From contig CALBKH010000005.1 of the NCBI GenBank assembly GCA_937892955.1, positions 1-64,000 on the forward strand: 64,000 nt of DNA, read 5' to 3'. Source of the DNA: an uncultured Alphaproteobacteria bacterium (lineage in GTDB: Bacteria; Pseudomonadota; Alphaproteobacteria; Rhizobiales; Ancalomicrobiaceae). The notes beneath the pieces were generated by a model, which did no database searches, was not told the DNA's origin, and saw only the letters and a program-made list of their open reading frames with translations. The stretch's first letter is position 1. Each line of letters opens with the position of its first letter. Of this stretch, positions 8,725 to 17,233 are shown one piece after another. Both the position numbers and the translations under genes were made by a program.

Positions 8725-8948
8725 CGTCGCTCCCCGAGCGCGGTGTGGAGTGGCGGGACGGCGACGCTCCGGAGGAGCTCGCCGGAAAAGCCGGCGAAGA
8801 CGAGGATCGCACGAACAGACCGCCGGCGTCGACATGCGTCGATCCCGGCGAAATCACCTCGCGCGGCCGGCGGAATCGGCCGTCTTCAGATCCTGTTTAC
8901 CATGCCTGACCGACACTCGCGGCAACGACGAACGAAATCGGTGACTCG

Positions 8949-10559
8949 TTGCGCAACCGCGGCCGCAATCTTCTGGTGGCGATCCTGGTGGTCGTCCTGA
9001 TCGGCGTGACGCCCTATCTGGTGGGGCGGGCGATCCTGCGCGTCCATGCCGACAAGGTCGGTCGCGCCGAATTGATGTCGATCGCCGAACAGGAACTGTC
9101 GCGCGCCGAGAGCGCCGTGGCCGAAGCGGTGACGGCGCTGCGCGATGCCGACCGCGCCGGCATCTCCGATTGCACGGCGACCAAGCAGGCGCGCCTCGGC
9201 GACATCGCGGCGCGCTCGCGCTTCGTCCGGCGCATGGGCGTGGTCGACGCGGCCGGTTACGCGATGTGCTTCGATCCGCCGACGGCGAAGCGGCGCGGTG
9301 CGGTGCTCTTCGATGTCGCCGAAGCCCGTCAGGTGACCATCACCCTGCTCGATCCGGAGCGCATTCCCGATGTCGCTCCCGGCACGGTTCTCGTCGCCTG
9401 GCGCACCGCCGCCGGGACGCATCTGGTCGCCGAACTCGCCGTTTCGGCCGTCGATCTCGACGCCGGCGCCGACTATCTGAGGAGTAGCCGCGCCTTCGTC
9501 CTGACCATCGGCGACGGTGAGGTGTGGGCGTCGGCCGGGGTCCGGCCGACCGGGCCCGACGTCGTCTTCCAGCAGGCGCGCTCCGACCACTTCCCGCTCG
9601 CCGCCCGCGCCGAGGTTTCGACCGCGGCGCTCTACGAATTGGTTCGGCCGCTCGAAGCGACGCTCGCCATCGGCACGCTCGCCGGCACCACGGTGCTCAT
9701 CGGCATCGCCTTCCTGATCTATTGGAAACCGACATCGGAGGTCGACGACGAACTCTCGGTGGCGCTCAAGCGCGAGGAGTTCGTGCCGTACTTCCAGCCG
9801 GTGATGAACATCGACACCGGCCGCATCGAAGGCTGCGAGATGCTGGTGCGCTGGATCCGTCCGGACGGCACCACCGTCTCGCCCGGCGCCTTCATGTCCT
9901 ATTGCGAGACCTCCGGCCACGTCTTCGAGATGACCCGGCTCCTGATGCGCAAGTCGGTCGCCCAACTCGGCGGGCTCTATTCGCGCCATCCCGAGCTGAA
10001 GCTGTCGATCAACCTCTTCGCCGGCCATTTCTCGGATCGTCGCATCGTCGAGGACGTCGTCGCCATCTTCGAGGGCACGGAGATCGGCTTCGACCAGTTG
10101 GTCTTCGAAGTGACCGAGCGCTATCCGCTGCGCGACATCGTCCAGGCCCGCAAGATCATCGCCGAACTGCACGCGCTGGGTTGCCGGGTGGCGCTCGACG
10201 ACACCGGCACCGGCCACGGTGGCCTCGCCTACATCCAGCAGCTCGGCATCGACATCGTGAAGATCGACAAGATGTTCATCGACGCGATGGGCTCCGACCT
10301 CGGCGCGTCGACCATCGTCGACGTACTGGTCGAACTGGCCAATTCGCTCGGCATGGGCGTCGTCGCCGAGGGCGTCGAGAACCAGGAACAGCTCGAGCGC
10401 CTGCGCGAGAAGGGCGTCACCTCGGCCCAGGGCTACGTCTTCGCCCCGGCGCTGCCGGCCAAGCTCTTCATCGACCTCGCCGAGGGCATGCTGTCGCGTC
10501 GGCGCGGTCCCGCCGAGATCGCCGAAACCACCGGCGAGGACGACTCCGAAGCGGCGTGA
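8949..10559 (+). CDS. CSS-motif/EAL cyclic-di-GMP phosphodiesterase
   Basis: 536 residues. A transmembrane helix (LLVAILVVVLIGVTPYLVG, ~8-26) leads into a periplasmic CSS-motif sensor domain with paired cysteines (ISDCTATKQ near 77, GYAMCFD near 106) and a second helix (LAIGTLAGTTVLIGIAFLIYW, ~239-259). The C-terminal EAL domain follows. Conserved EAL residues are present: FQPVMNI, INLFAGHF, FEVTERY, LDDTGTGHGG, KIDKMFI and AEGVENQEQ. The signature itself reads E-M-L rather than E-A-L. The enzyme should linearise c-di-GMP under redox or disulfide control of the periplasmic domain, as for E. coli CSS-motif PDEs. The start used is TTG at 8949 because no in-frame ATG lies nearby and the helix begins immediately; this is the weakest point. 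Confidence 0.85.
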   Translation: MRNRGRNLLVAILVVVLIGVTPYLVGRAILRVHADKVGRAELMSIAEQELSRAESAVAEAVTALRDADRAGISDCTATKQARLGDIAARSRFVRRMGVVDAAGYAMCFDPPTAKRRGAVLFDVAEARQVTITLLDPERIPDVAPGTVLVAWRTAAGTHLVAELAVSAVDLDAGADYLRSSRAFVLTIGDGEVWASAGVRPTGPDVVFQQARSDHFPLAARAEVSTAALYELVRPLEATLAIGTLAGTTVLIGIAFLIYWKPTSEVDDELSVALKREEFVPYFQPVMNIDTGRIEGCEMLVRWIRPDGTTVSPGAFMSYCETSGHVFEMTRLLMRKSVAQLGGLYSRHPELKLSINLFAGHFSDRRIVEDVVAIFEGTEIGFDQLVFEVTERYPLRDIVQARKIIAELHALGCRVALDDTGTGHGGLAYIQQLGIDIVKIDKMFIDAMGSDLGASTIVDVLVELANSLGMGVVAEGVENQEQLERLREKGVTSAQGYVFAPALPAKLFIDLAEGMLSRRRGPAEIAETTGEDDSEAA

Positions 10560-10950
10560 GCGGCGATCGCATCGGCGCCCGACGAGCCCCAGGCTCGGCC
10601 CCGTGCCGCGGATGCCTCCCCCGGGGGGCGCCGTCGTCTCCCGCGACCGCCGGAGCTTCGATCAGGGCGATCTCGTCGGGATGCGCGATCCGATCGGCAT
10701 CGACCCTCCGCCGGATGTGGCGTGGGTGGGGGCGGACTTCTTCGGGAGACGAAGTGGTGTGCCATCGGTTTCGGCTCGGTAGCCGTCACACCGGCGAAGC
10801 GCGGCCCGATCCGGCTCCGCGACGTACCTCGGATGCCTATGGGGCGCCTCGCGCGGAACATCCCGCCGAAATCGATCGCCGAGATCGTGCCGCCCCGGAT
10901 GCCGCGATCGCCGCGAAAAGTCGCTCGATGTCCGCCGCTTCGAGGGCGCC

Positions 10951-10979
10951 TTGACAAAAGAACAAAGCACGAACATACT
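10951..10979 (+). promoter_or_regulatory. Sigma-70 promoter for the micro-ORF
   Basis: TTGACA at 10951-10956, a 17-bp spacer, and CATACT at 10974-10979: a near-perfect housekeeping promoter. The next supported start codon downstream is the ATG at 11018. Confidence 0.75.
10960..10974. promoter_or_regulatory. LexA (SOS) box
   Basis: GAACAAAGCACGAAC is GAAC-N7-GAAC, the reverse complement of the alphaproteobacterial LexA operator GTTC-N7-GTTC. It fills the spacer and touches the -10 hexamer of the promoter at 10951-10979, so bound LexA would block RNA polymerase. Confidence 0.75.
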
Positions 10980-11017
10980 GTGAATATCGGGTGGATTTCT
11001 CGCCCAGGGAGGGTCCG

Positions 11018-11134
11018 ATGGCTCATCTGGTTCGCGGTTTCGTTCGTGAGTTCGCGTCCTTCGGCGCGCTGCTGTCCTTCGTCGCCATGGTCACCATGTG
11101 GAGCGATCTCATCGTCCGGGCGATGGGTGATTGA
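11018..11134 (+). CDS. 38-residue SOS-controlled membrane micropeptide
   Basis: The frame begins ATG-GCT-CAT-CTG and ends TGA. GGGAGGG at 11008-11014, about 4 nt from the ATG, is an excellent ribosome-binding site. The peptide has a short basic/amphipathic start (MAHLVRGFVREF), one hydrophobic helix (ASFGALLSFVAMVTMW) and a short acidic/basic end. A single-pass inner-membrane peptide driven by a LexA-blocked promoter has the shape of SidA, the 29-residue SOS-induced division inhibitor of Caulobacter; I infer a similar class but cannot show sequence homology. It is too short for usual gene finders. Confidence 0.65.
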   Translation: MAHLVRGFVREFASFGALLSFVAMVTMWSDLIVRAMGD

Positions 11135-11154
11135 GAACAAAGAGTGAATATACT
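11135..11154. promoter_or_regulatory. Second, degenerate LexA-like box with TATACT -10
   Basis: GAACAAAGAGTGAAT (GAAC-N7-GAAT), with TATACT at 11149-11154 overlapping its end, begins right at the micro-ORF stop. It closely copies the first box (GAACAAAGCACGAACATACT). The -35 position has no good hexamer. It could repress a weak promoter toward dnaE or be a decayed duplication. Confidence 0.4.
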
Positions 11155-11252
11155 TGAGGTCGGCGCGTGTTCGTCGCGTCGACGCGCCGCGGGTTCGTCG
11201 TGCTGCGATCCTTGCGAGGGACGGGGTCCGCCGGCTGCGCGGCGGATGCGGG

Positions 11253-11316
11253 CTCGAGCCCCGATCCCGAGCCCCAACTCGCGCCCCGAGCCCCGAGCCC
11301 GATCCGAACTCGAGCC
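11253..11316. repeat. Low-complexity GAGCCCCGA-type tandem units
   Basis: Irregular repeats of GAGCCCCGA, GAGCCCGAT and CGAGCCC run for about 60 bp between the micro-ORF and dnaE. They are likely slippage-derived and no function is visible. Confidence 0.55.
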
Positions 11317-11594
11317 GATGGCTGATCCGCGGGTGGTCGGCTTCCGGTCGGGGAGGGGAGTGTTCGCCGGCCGGTTCTCGTCCTCCGTCCTCGTCCGTCG
11401 GCGGTACCCCGGCGGGCGGGTGCGGCGTGGAACGTGGGGACGGGGCACCGCGTGCGGGCACGTCCCACGTTGACGGCGGGCGTCGAGCGGCGACACTGAC
11501 GGGCTCGCGGCCGGCGACTCGTTTCGAGGTGTGCGGGTCGAAGTGCGCGGGTCGAGGCGTGCGGGCGGACGGGGCGAAGCGGGAGACGGACGAC

Positions 11595-14500
11595 ATGGGC
11601 GAGGCTGGTCCTCCGGACGGCGCGGCGAGGTCGGGTGTCGGCTTCGTCCATCTGCGCGTCCATTCCGCCTATTCGCTGCTCGAAGGGGCGCTGCCTCTCG
11701 GCAAGCTGCTGGGTCTCGCCAAGGGCGACGATCAGCCGGCGCTCGGCCTCGTCGACACGGGCAATCTCTTCGGGGCGCTCGAATTCTCCGAGAAGGCGAC
11801 GGAGAAGGGCATCCAGCCGATCGTCGGTTGCCAGATCGCCGTCGACTTCGACGATCACGGCAACGAACCGGGACGGCGGCCGGCGCTCTCCGAGAAGCAT
11901 CCCTCGCTCGCCGTGCTGGCGGCGACGGAGAGCGGGTGGGCCAATCTGGTGCGGCTCGATTCGCGCGCCTTCCTCGGCACCGAAGGGGCGGAGGCGCCGC
12001 ATGTCGGCCACGATGATCTCGCCGAGTTCGCCGACGGTCTGATCGTGCTGACCGGCGGTCCGACCGGGCCGGTCGATCGGGCGCTCGCCGAGGGCCGTCC
12101 CGATCTCGCCCGTCGGCGGCTCGAACGTCTCGCCGAGATCTTCGGCGACCGGCTCTACGTCGAGCTCCAGCGCCACGGCCTCGAGGAGGAGCGCGCCGCC
12201 GAGGGGCACCTCGTCGATCTCGCCTACGAGATGGGCCTGCCGCTCGTCGCCACCAACGAGCCGTTCTTCGCGGTGCGCGACGACTACGAGGCGCACGACG
12301 CGCTGATCGCCATCGCCGAGGGCAAGGTGATCATCGAGGAGGACCGCCGCCGCCTCTCGCCCGAGCACTATTTCAAGAGCCGGGCCGAGATGATGGCGCT
12401 CTTCGCCGATCTGCCGGAGGCGCTCGCCACGACGGTGGAGATCGCACGGCGCTGTTCCTACCGGCCACTGAAGCGCAAGCCGCTGTTGCCGCGCTTCACC
12501 GGGGCGGGTGCCGACGCGGAAGCCGCGGAGGCGGCGGAGCTGCGCGCCCAGGCGCAGGCCGGTCTCGATCGCCGTCTCGCCCTCCACGGGGCGGCGCCCG
12601 GCATCGACGAGGCGACCTATCGCGACCGCCTCGAGTTCGAGCTCGGCATCATCGAGAAGATGAAGTTCCCGGGCTACTTCCTGATCGTGTCGGACTTCAT
12701 CAAGTGGGCGAAGGCGCACGACATCCCGGTCGGGCCGGGACGTGGTTCGGGCGCGGGTTCGCTGGTCGCCTGGTGTCTCACCATCACCGATCTCGATCCG
12801 CTGCGCTTCGCCCTCCTGTTCGAGCGCTTCCTCAATCCCGAACGCGTGTCGATGCCCGACTTCGACATCGATTTCTGCCAGGACCGGCGCGAAGAGGTGA
12901 TCCGCTACGTCCAGGAGAAGTACGGCCGCGATCAGGTCGCCCAGATCATCACCTTCGGGTCGCTCCAGGCGCGCGCCGTGCTGCGCGACGTCGGTCGCGT
13001 GCTGCAGATGCCCTACGGCCAGGTCGACCGGCTGTGCAAGCTGGTGCCGCAGAACCCGGCCAATCCGGTGACGCTGAAACAGGCGGTCGAGGGCGAGCCC
13101 AAGCTCCAGGAGGCGCGGGTCGAGGAGCCGATCGTCGACAAGCTCATCGACATCGCCATGAAGCTCGAGGGGCTCTATCGCCACGCCTCGACCCATGCCG
13201 CCGGCGTCGTCATCGGCGACCGGCCGCTCGACCGGCTGGTGCCGCTCTACCGCGATCCGCGCTCCGACATGCCGGTCACCCAGTACAACATGAAATGGGT
13301 GGAGAGCGCCGGGCTGGTGAAGTTCGACTTCCTCGGTCTGAAGACGCTGACGGTGCTGTCGACCGGCGTGAAGCTCATCGCCCGGCGCGGCATCGACGTC
13401 GACCTCGCCCAGTTGGCGCTCGACGATCCACCGACCTACACGCTCCTCGGCAAGGGCGAGACGGTCGGCGTGTTCCAGCTGGAATCGACCGGCATGCGGA
13501 AGGCGATCGCCGACATCAAGCCCGACCGGTTCGAGGACATCATCGCCCTCGTCGCGCTCTATCGCCCCGGTCCGATGGCCAACATCCCGGTCTACGGCGC
13601 GCGCAAGCAGGGGCTCGAGACCCCCGACTACATGCATCCGCTGCTGGAGCCGGTGCTGAAGGAGACCTTCGGCATCATCGTCTATCAGGAGCAGGTGATG
13701 CAGATCGCGCAGATCCTGTCGGGCTATTCGCTCGGCGAAGCCGACCTGTTGCGCCGCGCCATGGGCAAGAAGATCAAGTCGGAGATGGACACCCAACGGG
13801 TGCGCTTCGTCGACGGCGCGCTCAAGCAGGGGCTGACCAAGGACCACGCCGACACGATCTTCGACCTGCTCGCCAAGTTCGCCGACTACGGCTTCAACAA
13901 GTCGCACGCCGCGGCCTACGCGCTCGTCGCCTATCACACCGCCTGGATGAAGGCGAACCATCCGGTCGAGTTCCTGGCGGCGACCATGACGCTCGACATG
14001 TCGAATACCGACAAGCTCGCCGACTTCCGTCGCGAGGCGATGCGTCTCGGCATCCGGGTCGAGCCGCCGTCGATCAACCGCTCGCGCGAGTATTTCGACG
14101 TCGCCGACGGCGCCATCCTCTATTCGCTGGCCGCGGTGAAGGGGGTCGGCGGTCAGGCGGTCGAACACATCGTCGCCGCTCGCGGCGACCGGCCGTTCCG
14201 CGACCTCGCCGATTTCGCCGCCCGCATCGATCCCAAGCAGATCAACAAGCGGACGCTCGAAAGCCTCGTCGCGGCCGGCGCCTTCGACGAGATCGAGCCC
14301 GATCGCGCCCGCCTCACCGAAGGGCTCGACGTGATCATGGCGGCGGCCAACCGGGCGCGCGACGACGCCACCGCCGGCCAGGGGGCGCTCTTCGGCGGCG
14401 GTCCCGTCGCCGAGCCGATCCGCCTGCCGGCCGTCACCGGGTGGATGCCGGCCGAGCGTCTCAACCGCGAACACGCCGCGGTCGGCTTCTATCTCTCCGC

Positions 14501-15068
14501 CCATCCGCTCGACGAGTACCGGGTGGTGCTGGAGAAGATGCGGGTGCAGATGTGGCGCGAGTTCGAGGCCTCGGTGAAGCGGGGCGCCAGCTTCGGCCGC
14601 CTCGCCGGCACCATCACCTCGCGCCAGGAGCGCAAGACCAAGACCGGCAACAAGATGGGCATCGTCCGCATCTCCGATCCGACCGGATCCTACGAGGCGG
14701 TGATCTTCTCCGAAGGGCTCGCCCAGTACCGCGACCTGCTCGAGGCCGGTCAGTCGGTGATCGTCTACGCCTCGGCCGAGGAGCGCGCCGAGGGCGTCTC
14801 GGTGCGCATCGAGAAGGTCGAGCCGCTCGATCTCCTGGCGTCGCGCGAACAGCAGAACCTGCGCGTCTTCCTGCGCGACGCCGGCCCGGTCGACAGCCTC
14901 GCCCGCCATCTCGGCGATCGCGGCGAGGGCGAGGTGTCGCTGATCCTGATGCTCGGCGAGGGCAAGCAGGAGGTCGAGGTCAAGCTGCCGGGGAAATACC
15001 GCGTCTCGCCGCAGATCGCCGGCGCGCTGAAGACGGTGCCGGGGGTGGTGCAGGTGCAGTTGGTGTGA
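11595..15068 (+). CDS. dnaE: DNA polymerase III alpha subunit, replicative
   Basis: 1157 residues; the polymerase subunit of the replicative holoenzyme. The N-terminal PHP domain starts FVHLRVHSAYSLLEGA. The catalytic core has GPGRGSGAGSLVAW (~380-393) and the metal-binding PDFDIDF (~421-427). Next come the beta-binding/HhH region and the OB domain (AGTITSRQERKTKTGNKMG, ~1000 onward). It is DnaE1 rather than the SOS polymerase DnaE2/ImuC: its N-terminus matches the replicative form and there is no imuAB beside it. The ATG at 11595 has GGGAGACGG upstream; the frame is open for another 147 codons without coding character. It converges on the LysR gene with an 18-bp gap. Confidence 0.97.
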   Translation: MGEAGPPDGAARSGVGFVHLRVHSAYSLLEGALPLGKLLGLAKGDDQPALGLVDTGNLFGALEFSEKATEKGIQPIVGCQIAVDFDDHGNEPGRRPALSEKHPSLAVLAATESGWANLVRLDSRAFLGTEGAEAPHVGHDDLAEFADGLIVLTGGPTGPVDRALAEGRPDLARRRLERLAEIFGDRLYVELQRHGLEEERAAEGHLVDLAYEMGLPLVATNEPFFAVRDDYEAHDALIAIAEGKVIIEEDRRRLSPEHYFKSRAEMMALFADLPEALATTVEIARRCSYRPLKRKPLLPRFTGAGADAEAAEAAELRAQAQAGLDRRLALHGAAPGIDEATYRDRLEFELGIIEKMKFPGYFLIVSDFIKWAKAHDIPVGPGRGSGAGSLVAWCLTITDLDPLRFALLFERFLNPERVSMPDFDIDFCQDRREEVIRYVQEKYGRDQVAQIITFGSLQARAVLRDVGRVLQMPYGQVDRLCKLVPQNPANPVTLKQAVEGEPKLQEARVEEPIVDKLIDIAMKLEGLYRHASTHAAGVVIGDRPLDRLVPLYRDPRSDMPVTQYNMKWVESAGLVKFDFLGLKTLTVLSTGVKLIARRGIDVDLAQLALDDPPTYTLLGKGETVGVFQLESTGMRKAIADIKPDRFEDIIALVALYRPGPMANIPVYGARKQGLETPDYMHPLLEPVLKETFGIIVYQEQVMQIAQILSGYSLGEADLLRRAMGKKIKSEMDTQRVRFVDGALKQGLTKDHADTIFDLLAKFADYGFNKSHAAAYALVAYHTAWMKANHPVEFLAATMTLDMSNTDKLADFRREAMRLGIRVEPPSINRSREYFDVADGAILYSLAAVKGVGGQAVEHIVAARGDRPFRDLADFAARIDPKQINKRTLESLVAAGAFDEIEPDRARLTEGLDVIMAAANRARDDATAGQGALFGGGPVAEPIRLPAVTGWMPAERLNREHAAVGFYLSAHPLDEYRVVLEKMRVQMWREFEASVKRGASFGRLAGTITSRQERKTKTGNKMGIVRISDPTGSYEAVIFSEGLAQYRDLLEAGQSVIVYASAEERAEGVSVRIEKVEPLDLLASREQQNLRVFLRDAGPVDSLARHLGDRGEGEVSLILMLGEGKQEVEVKLPGKYRVSPQIAGALKTVPGVVQVQLV

Positions 15069-15086
15069 AGACCGGCGAGGCTCGGC

Positions 15087-15986
15087 TCAGGTCGACGGTT
15101 CGGCGATCTCCTGCAACAGCCAATCTCGGAACATCCTGATCTTCGGCTGGTGACGCCGGGTTTCGGGATAGAGCAGTCGATAGGCGTGCCGGCCGTCGTC
15201 GCAGGCGAGCGGAAACGGCTGGACCAGGAGGCCGGCGGCCAACTCCGCCCGGTAGAAGGCGGGAGTCAGGATGGCGACGCCGTGGCCGGCGATCGCCGAA
15301 TTGGCCTCGTAGGTCTGCGACCCGAAACGGGTGAGGGGGCGACCGTCGAGATCGGCGTCGGGAACGCCCGCGGCGTCGAACCACCTGCGCCACCAGGGGT
15401 CGGAGGGATCGATCAGGCGCAGGCGCAACAGGTCACGCGGTTCGCGGATCGGCCCCTCGTCGGCGAGCAGGCGCGGCGAGAGCATCGGCGCGTAGTCGAC
15501 CCGCATCAATTCGTGGGCGACCAGTCCGAGCTCGCCGCCGACGCCGTAGCGGATCGCCACGTCGACCGGTTCGCGAGAGAAGTCGACGATGTCGAGGCCA
15601 GCGGTCATGCGTACCGCCATGCGCGGTGCGGCCAATTGAAACTTGCCGATGCGGGGCGCCAGCCAATGGGCGGCGAAGGTCGGCGTCGTGCTGATGACCA
15701 GGGTCTCGTCCGACGCCGTCAGGACCGTCCTCAACGTTTCGTCGAGAAGGCCGAACGCCTGGGAGACACGAGGCGCGAGCCGGGCTCCGAGTTCGGTCAA
15801 TTCGATCCGACGCGTTCTCCGGTGGAAGAGCTGCGCGCCGAGCAGCTCTTCGAGGAGGCGGATCTGATGGCTGACCGCCGTCTGGGTGATGCCGAGCGTC
15901 TCCCCCGCCTTGGTGAAACTCATGTGGCTCACCACCGCGTCGAACACTCTCAAAGCGTTCAAGGGGATCTGATGCGGTTGGGTCAT
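15087..15986 (-). CDS. LysR-family regulator (GcvA-like)
   Basis: 299 residues. The N-terminal winged helix-turn-helix is in GcvA/AmpR style (PLNALRVFDAVVSHMSFTKAGETLGITQTAVSHQIRLLEELLG, residues ~7-50). A LysR substrate-binding domain follows (ISTTPTFAAHWLAPRIGKF, VDVAIRYGVGG). The start has GAAGGAGCTC upstream. It is transcribed divergently from a DUF1127 gene, a common pairing for this subgroup, so that gene is the likeliest target together with self-regulation. The effector is unknown. Confidence 0.85.
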   Translation of the reverse strand: MTQPHQIPLNALRVFDAVVSHMSFTKAGETLGITQTAVSHQIRLLEELLGAQLFHRRTRRIELTELGARLAPRVSQAFGLLDETLRTVLTASDETLVISTTPTFAAHWLAPRIGKFQLAAPRMAVRMTAGLDIVDFSREPVDVAIRYGVGGELGLVAHELMRVDYAPMLSPRLLADEGPIREPRDLLRLRLIDPSDPWWRRWFDAAGVPDADLDGRPLTRFGSQTYEANSAIAGHGVAILTPAFYRAELAAGLLVQPFPLACDDGRHAYRLLYPETRRHQPKIRMFRDWLLQEIAEPST

Positions 15987-16088
15987 GCATGAGCTCCTTC
16001 GATGCGTCGAGTTGGAGCATTCATTGGTAAGACGAGGTTTTCTCCATGAAAATGCAGCTCTTCGATACGCGCATCAAGAGGCTCGTTC

Positions 16089-16382
16089 ATGGGAAACGTC
16101 GGACTTGCGGCGTGGCGGGCGCTCGCCTCGTCTCGATTGAGCGGCATCCTGGTGGCCATCCGCGCGCGCCCGTGGCGGCGGTCTCCCCTCCGGGTCGACA
16201 TCCTGTCGGATCATCTCAGCCGCGACCTCGGGTTCCGCGACGGTCGCGCGACAGCGGCGGCCACGGGTCGCGACGTCGTCGATCGACGGTGGCCCGAAGC
16301 GATCACCGCGCCCTGTGCGTCACGGGACGCCGGACGAGGTCCGGTGTGCGGCGAGGTGAGGGCTCACCCCCGCCCGCGGTAG
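16089..16382 (+). CDS. Small DUF1127-like protein
   Basis: 97 residues, Arg-rich. The segment RVDILSDHLSRDLGFRDG (~residues 33-50) fits the DUF1127 core (L-S-D-x-x-L-x-D-I/L-G). DUF1127 proteins are small Arg-rich, RNA-linked proteins; some act in small-RNA and phosphate or growth-phase responses. An AAGAGG run precedes the ATG. It is divergent from the LysR gene and its last 19 bp overlap the convergent queF. The C-terminal half beyond residue 55 has weak coding character, so the true protein may differ. Confidence 0.5.
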   Translation: MGNVGLAAWRALASSRLSGILVAIRARPWRRSPLRVDILSDHLSRDLGFRDGRATAAATGRDVVDRRWPEAITAPCASRDAGRGPVCGEVRAHPRPR

Positions 16383-16822
16383 GGCGGCACGCCCTGGTCG
16401 GGGATCCACAGGGTCTCCGGCGGCTTGCCGGTCGACCAGAAGACGTCGATCGGGATGCCGCCGCGCGGGTACCAGTAGCCGCCGATGCGGAGCCAGTGCG
16501 GGGCGAGCAGGTCGACGAGACGGCGGCCGATCGCCACGGTGCAGTCCTCGTGGAAGGCGCCGTGGTTGCGGAAGGCGGCGAGGTAGAGCTTCAGCGATTT
16601 CGATTCCACCAGCCATTCGCCCGGGACATAGTCGATGACCAGATGGGCGAAGTCGGGCTGGCCGGTGACCGGGCAGAGCGAGGTGAATTCCGGCACGGTG
16701 AAGCGCGCCACGTAGGTGGTGTCGGCCTGCGGGTTGGGCACCCGGTCGAGCACCGCCGCATCGGGTGAAGCCGGCAGGGTGGTCGGCCGGCCGAGTTGCA
16801 GGGCGGGATCGAATTCGCTCAT
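16364..16822 (-). CDS. queF: NADPH-dependent 7-cyano-7-deazaguanine reductase
   Basis: 152 residues, the usual length for type I QueF. It reduces preQ0 to preQ1 in queuosine synthesis. It has the active-site cysteine in FTSLCPVTGQPDFAHL (Cys ~55 and Asp ~62 positions) and the QueF signature ESKSLKLYLAAFRNHGAFHEDC (split here by position, ~77-98). The ATG at 16822 has GAGGAGA upstream. No preQ1 riboswitch is apparent in the leader. No other queuosine gene lies nearby. Confidence 0.93.
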   Translation of the reverse strand: MSEFDPALQLGRPTTLPASPDAAVLDRVPNPQADTTYVARFTVPEFTSLCPVTGQPDFAHLVIDYVPGEWLVESKSLKLYLAAFRNHGAFHEDCTVAIGRRLVDLLAPHWLRIGGYWYPRGGIPIDVFWSTGKPPETLWIPDQGVPPYRGRG

Positions 16823-17233
16823 CGACGTCTCCTCGAGCCGGGACCGATCGGGCGACGGGGCCGGATCGGAACCGATGTGCTCCATGGAAATGGGCCGGAC
16901 CGGCGTCGGATCCGTCGCGGGTCGGATCGAACGTCGCCCGGTGGCGCGACCGACCCCGGCTTCACGGCGACGACACGCCGCCGTAAGGCGAATGCCGGGG
17001 TGGTCAGCCGCTTTCGCCTCGGCTATAGCAGCCTGCGAAAGCGGGTGGAACGCCCGCGACTCCTCGCCCGAGGTGCCGCTCGCGTTCCTCCGGCTCCGCG
17101 GGCCGCGGATAGCTGCCCGACGACGCCGTTTTCCCGGCCGCGACGAGCGGCCGAACCAGCCCCACGGCCGCGGAGTGCGGCCGGCCCCGCTCACCACGGG
17201 CCCCCGAGATCGGCCCGTCCCCAGGAGAGTGTC
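16823..17233. other. Divergent promoter region queF/eno
   Basis: 411 bp without a supported gene. A perfect 10-bp inverted repeat, CCGCTTTCGC (17008-17017) and GCGAAAGCGG (17035-17044), encloses CTATAG. It could be an operator or mRNA leader hairpin for eno. Confidence 0.45.

Larger units (their letters stand above)
10560..11594. other. Long intergenic region before dnaE
   Basis: About 1 kb with one supported gene, the micro-ORF at 11018-11134, plus two LexA-like boxes. 10560-10950 holds only short GC-rich palindromes (for example CCTCCCCCGGGGGGCG near 10615). 11155-11594 has a low-complexity stretch of GAGCCCCGA-type units and no credible reading frame with a ribosome-binding site. Confidence 0.6.

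Noticed and set aside
11144..11473. 110-codon plus-strand frame before dnaE
   Set aside because: It begins inside a -10 hexamer with GTG, runs through the GAGCCCCGA low-complexity tract, and has no family resemblance or ribosome-binding site.
11595..15068. Reading dnaE as the SOS polymerase DnaE2 because of the LexA boxes upstream
   Set aside because: The PHP start and OB region match the replicative enzyme, and imuA/imuB are not adjacent; the LexA box more likely serves the micro-ORF.
16823..17233. preQ1 riboswitch upstream of queF
   Set aside because: The leader has no short pseudoknot pattern with an A-rich tail; the only clear inverted repeat is nearer eno.
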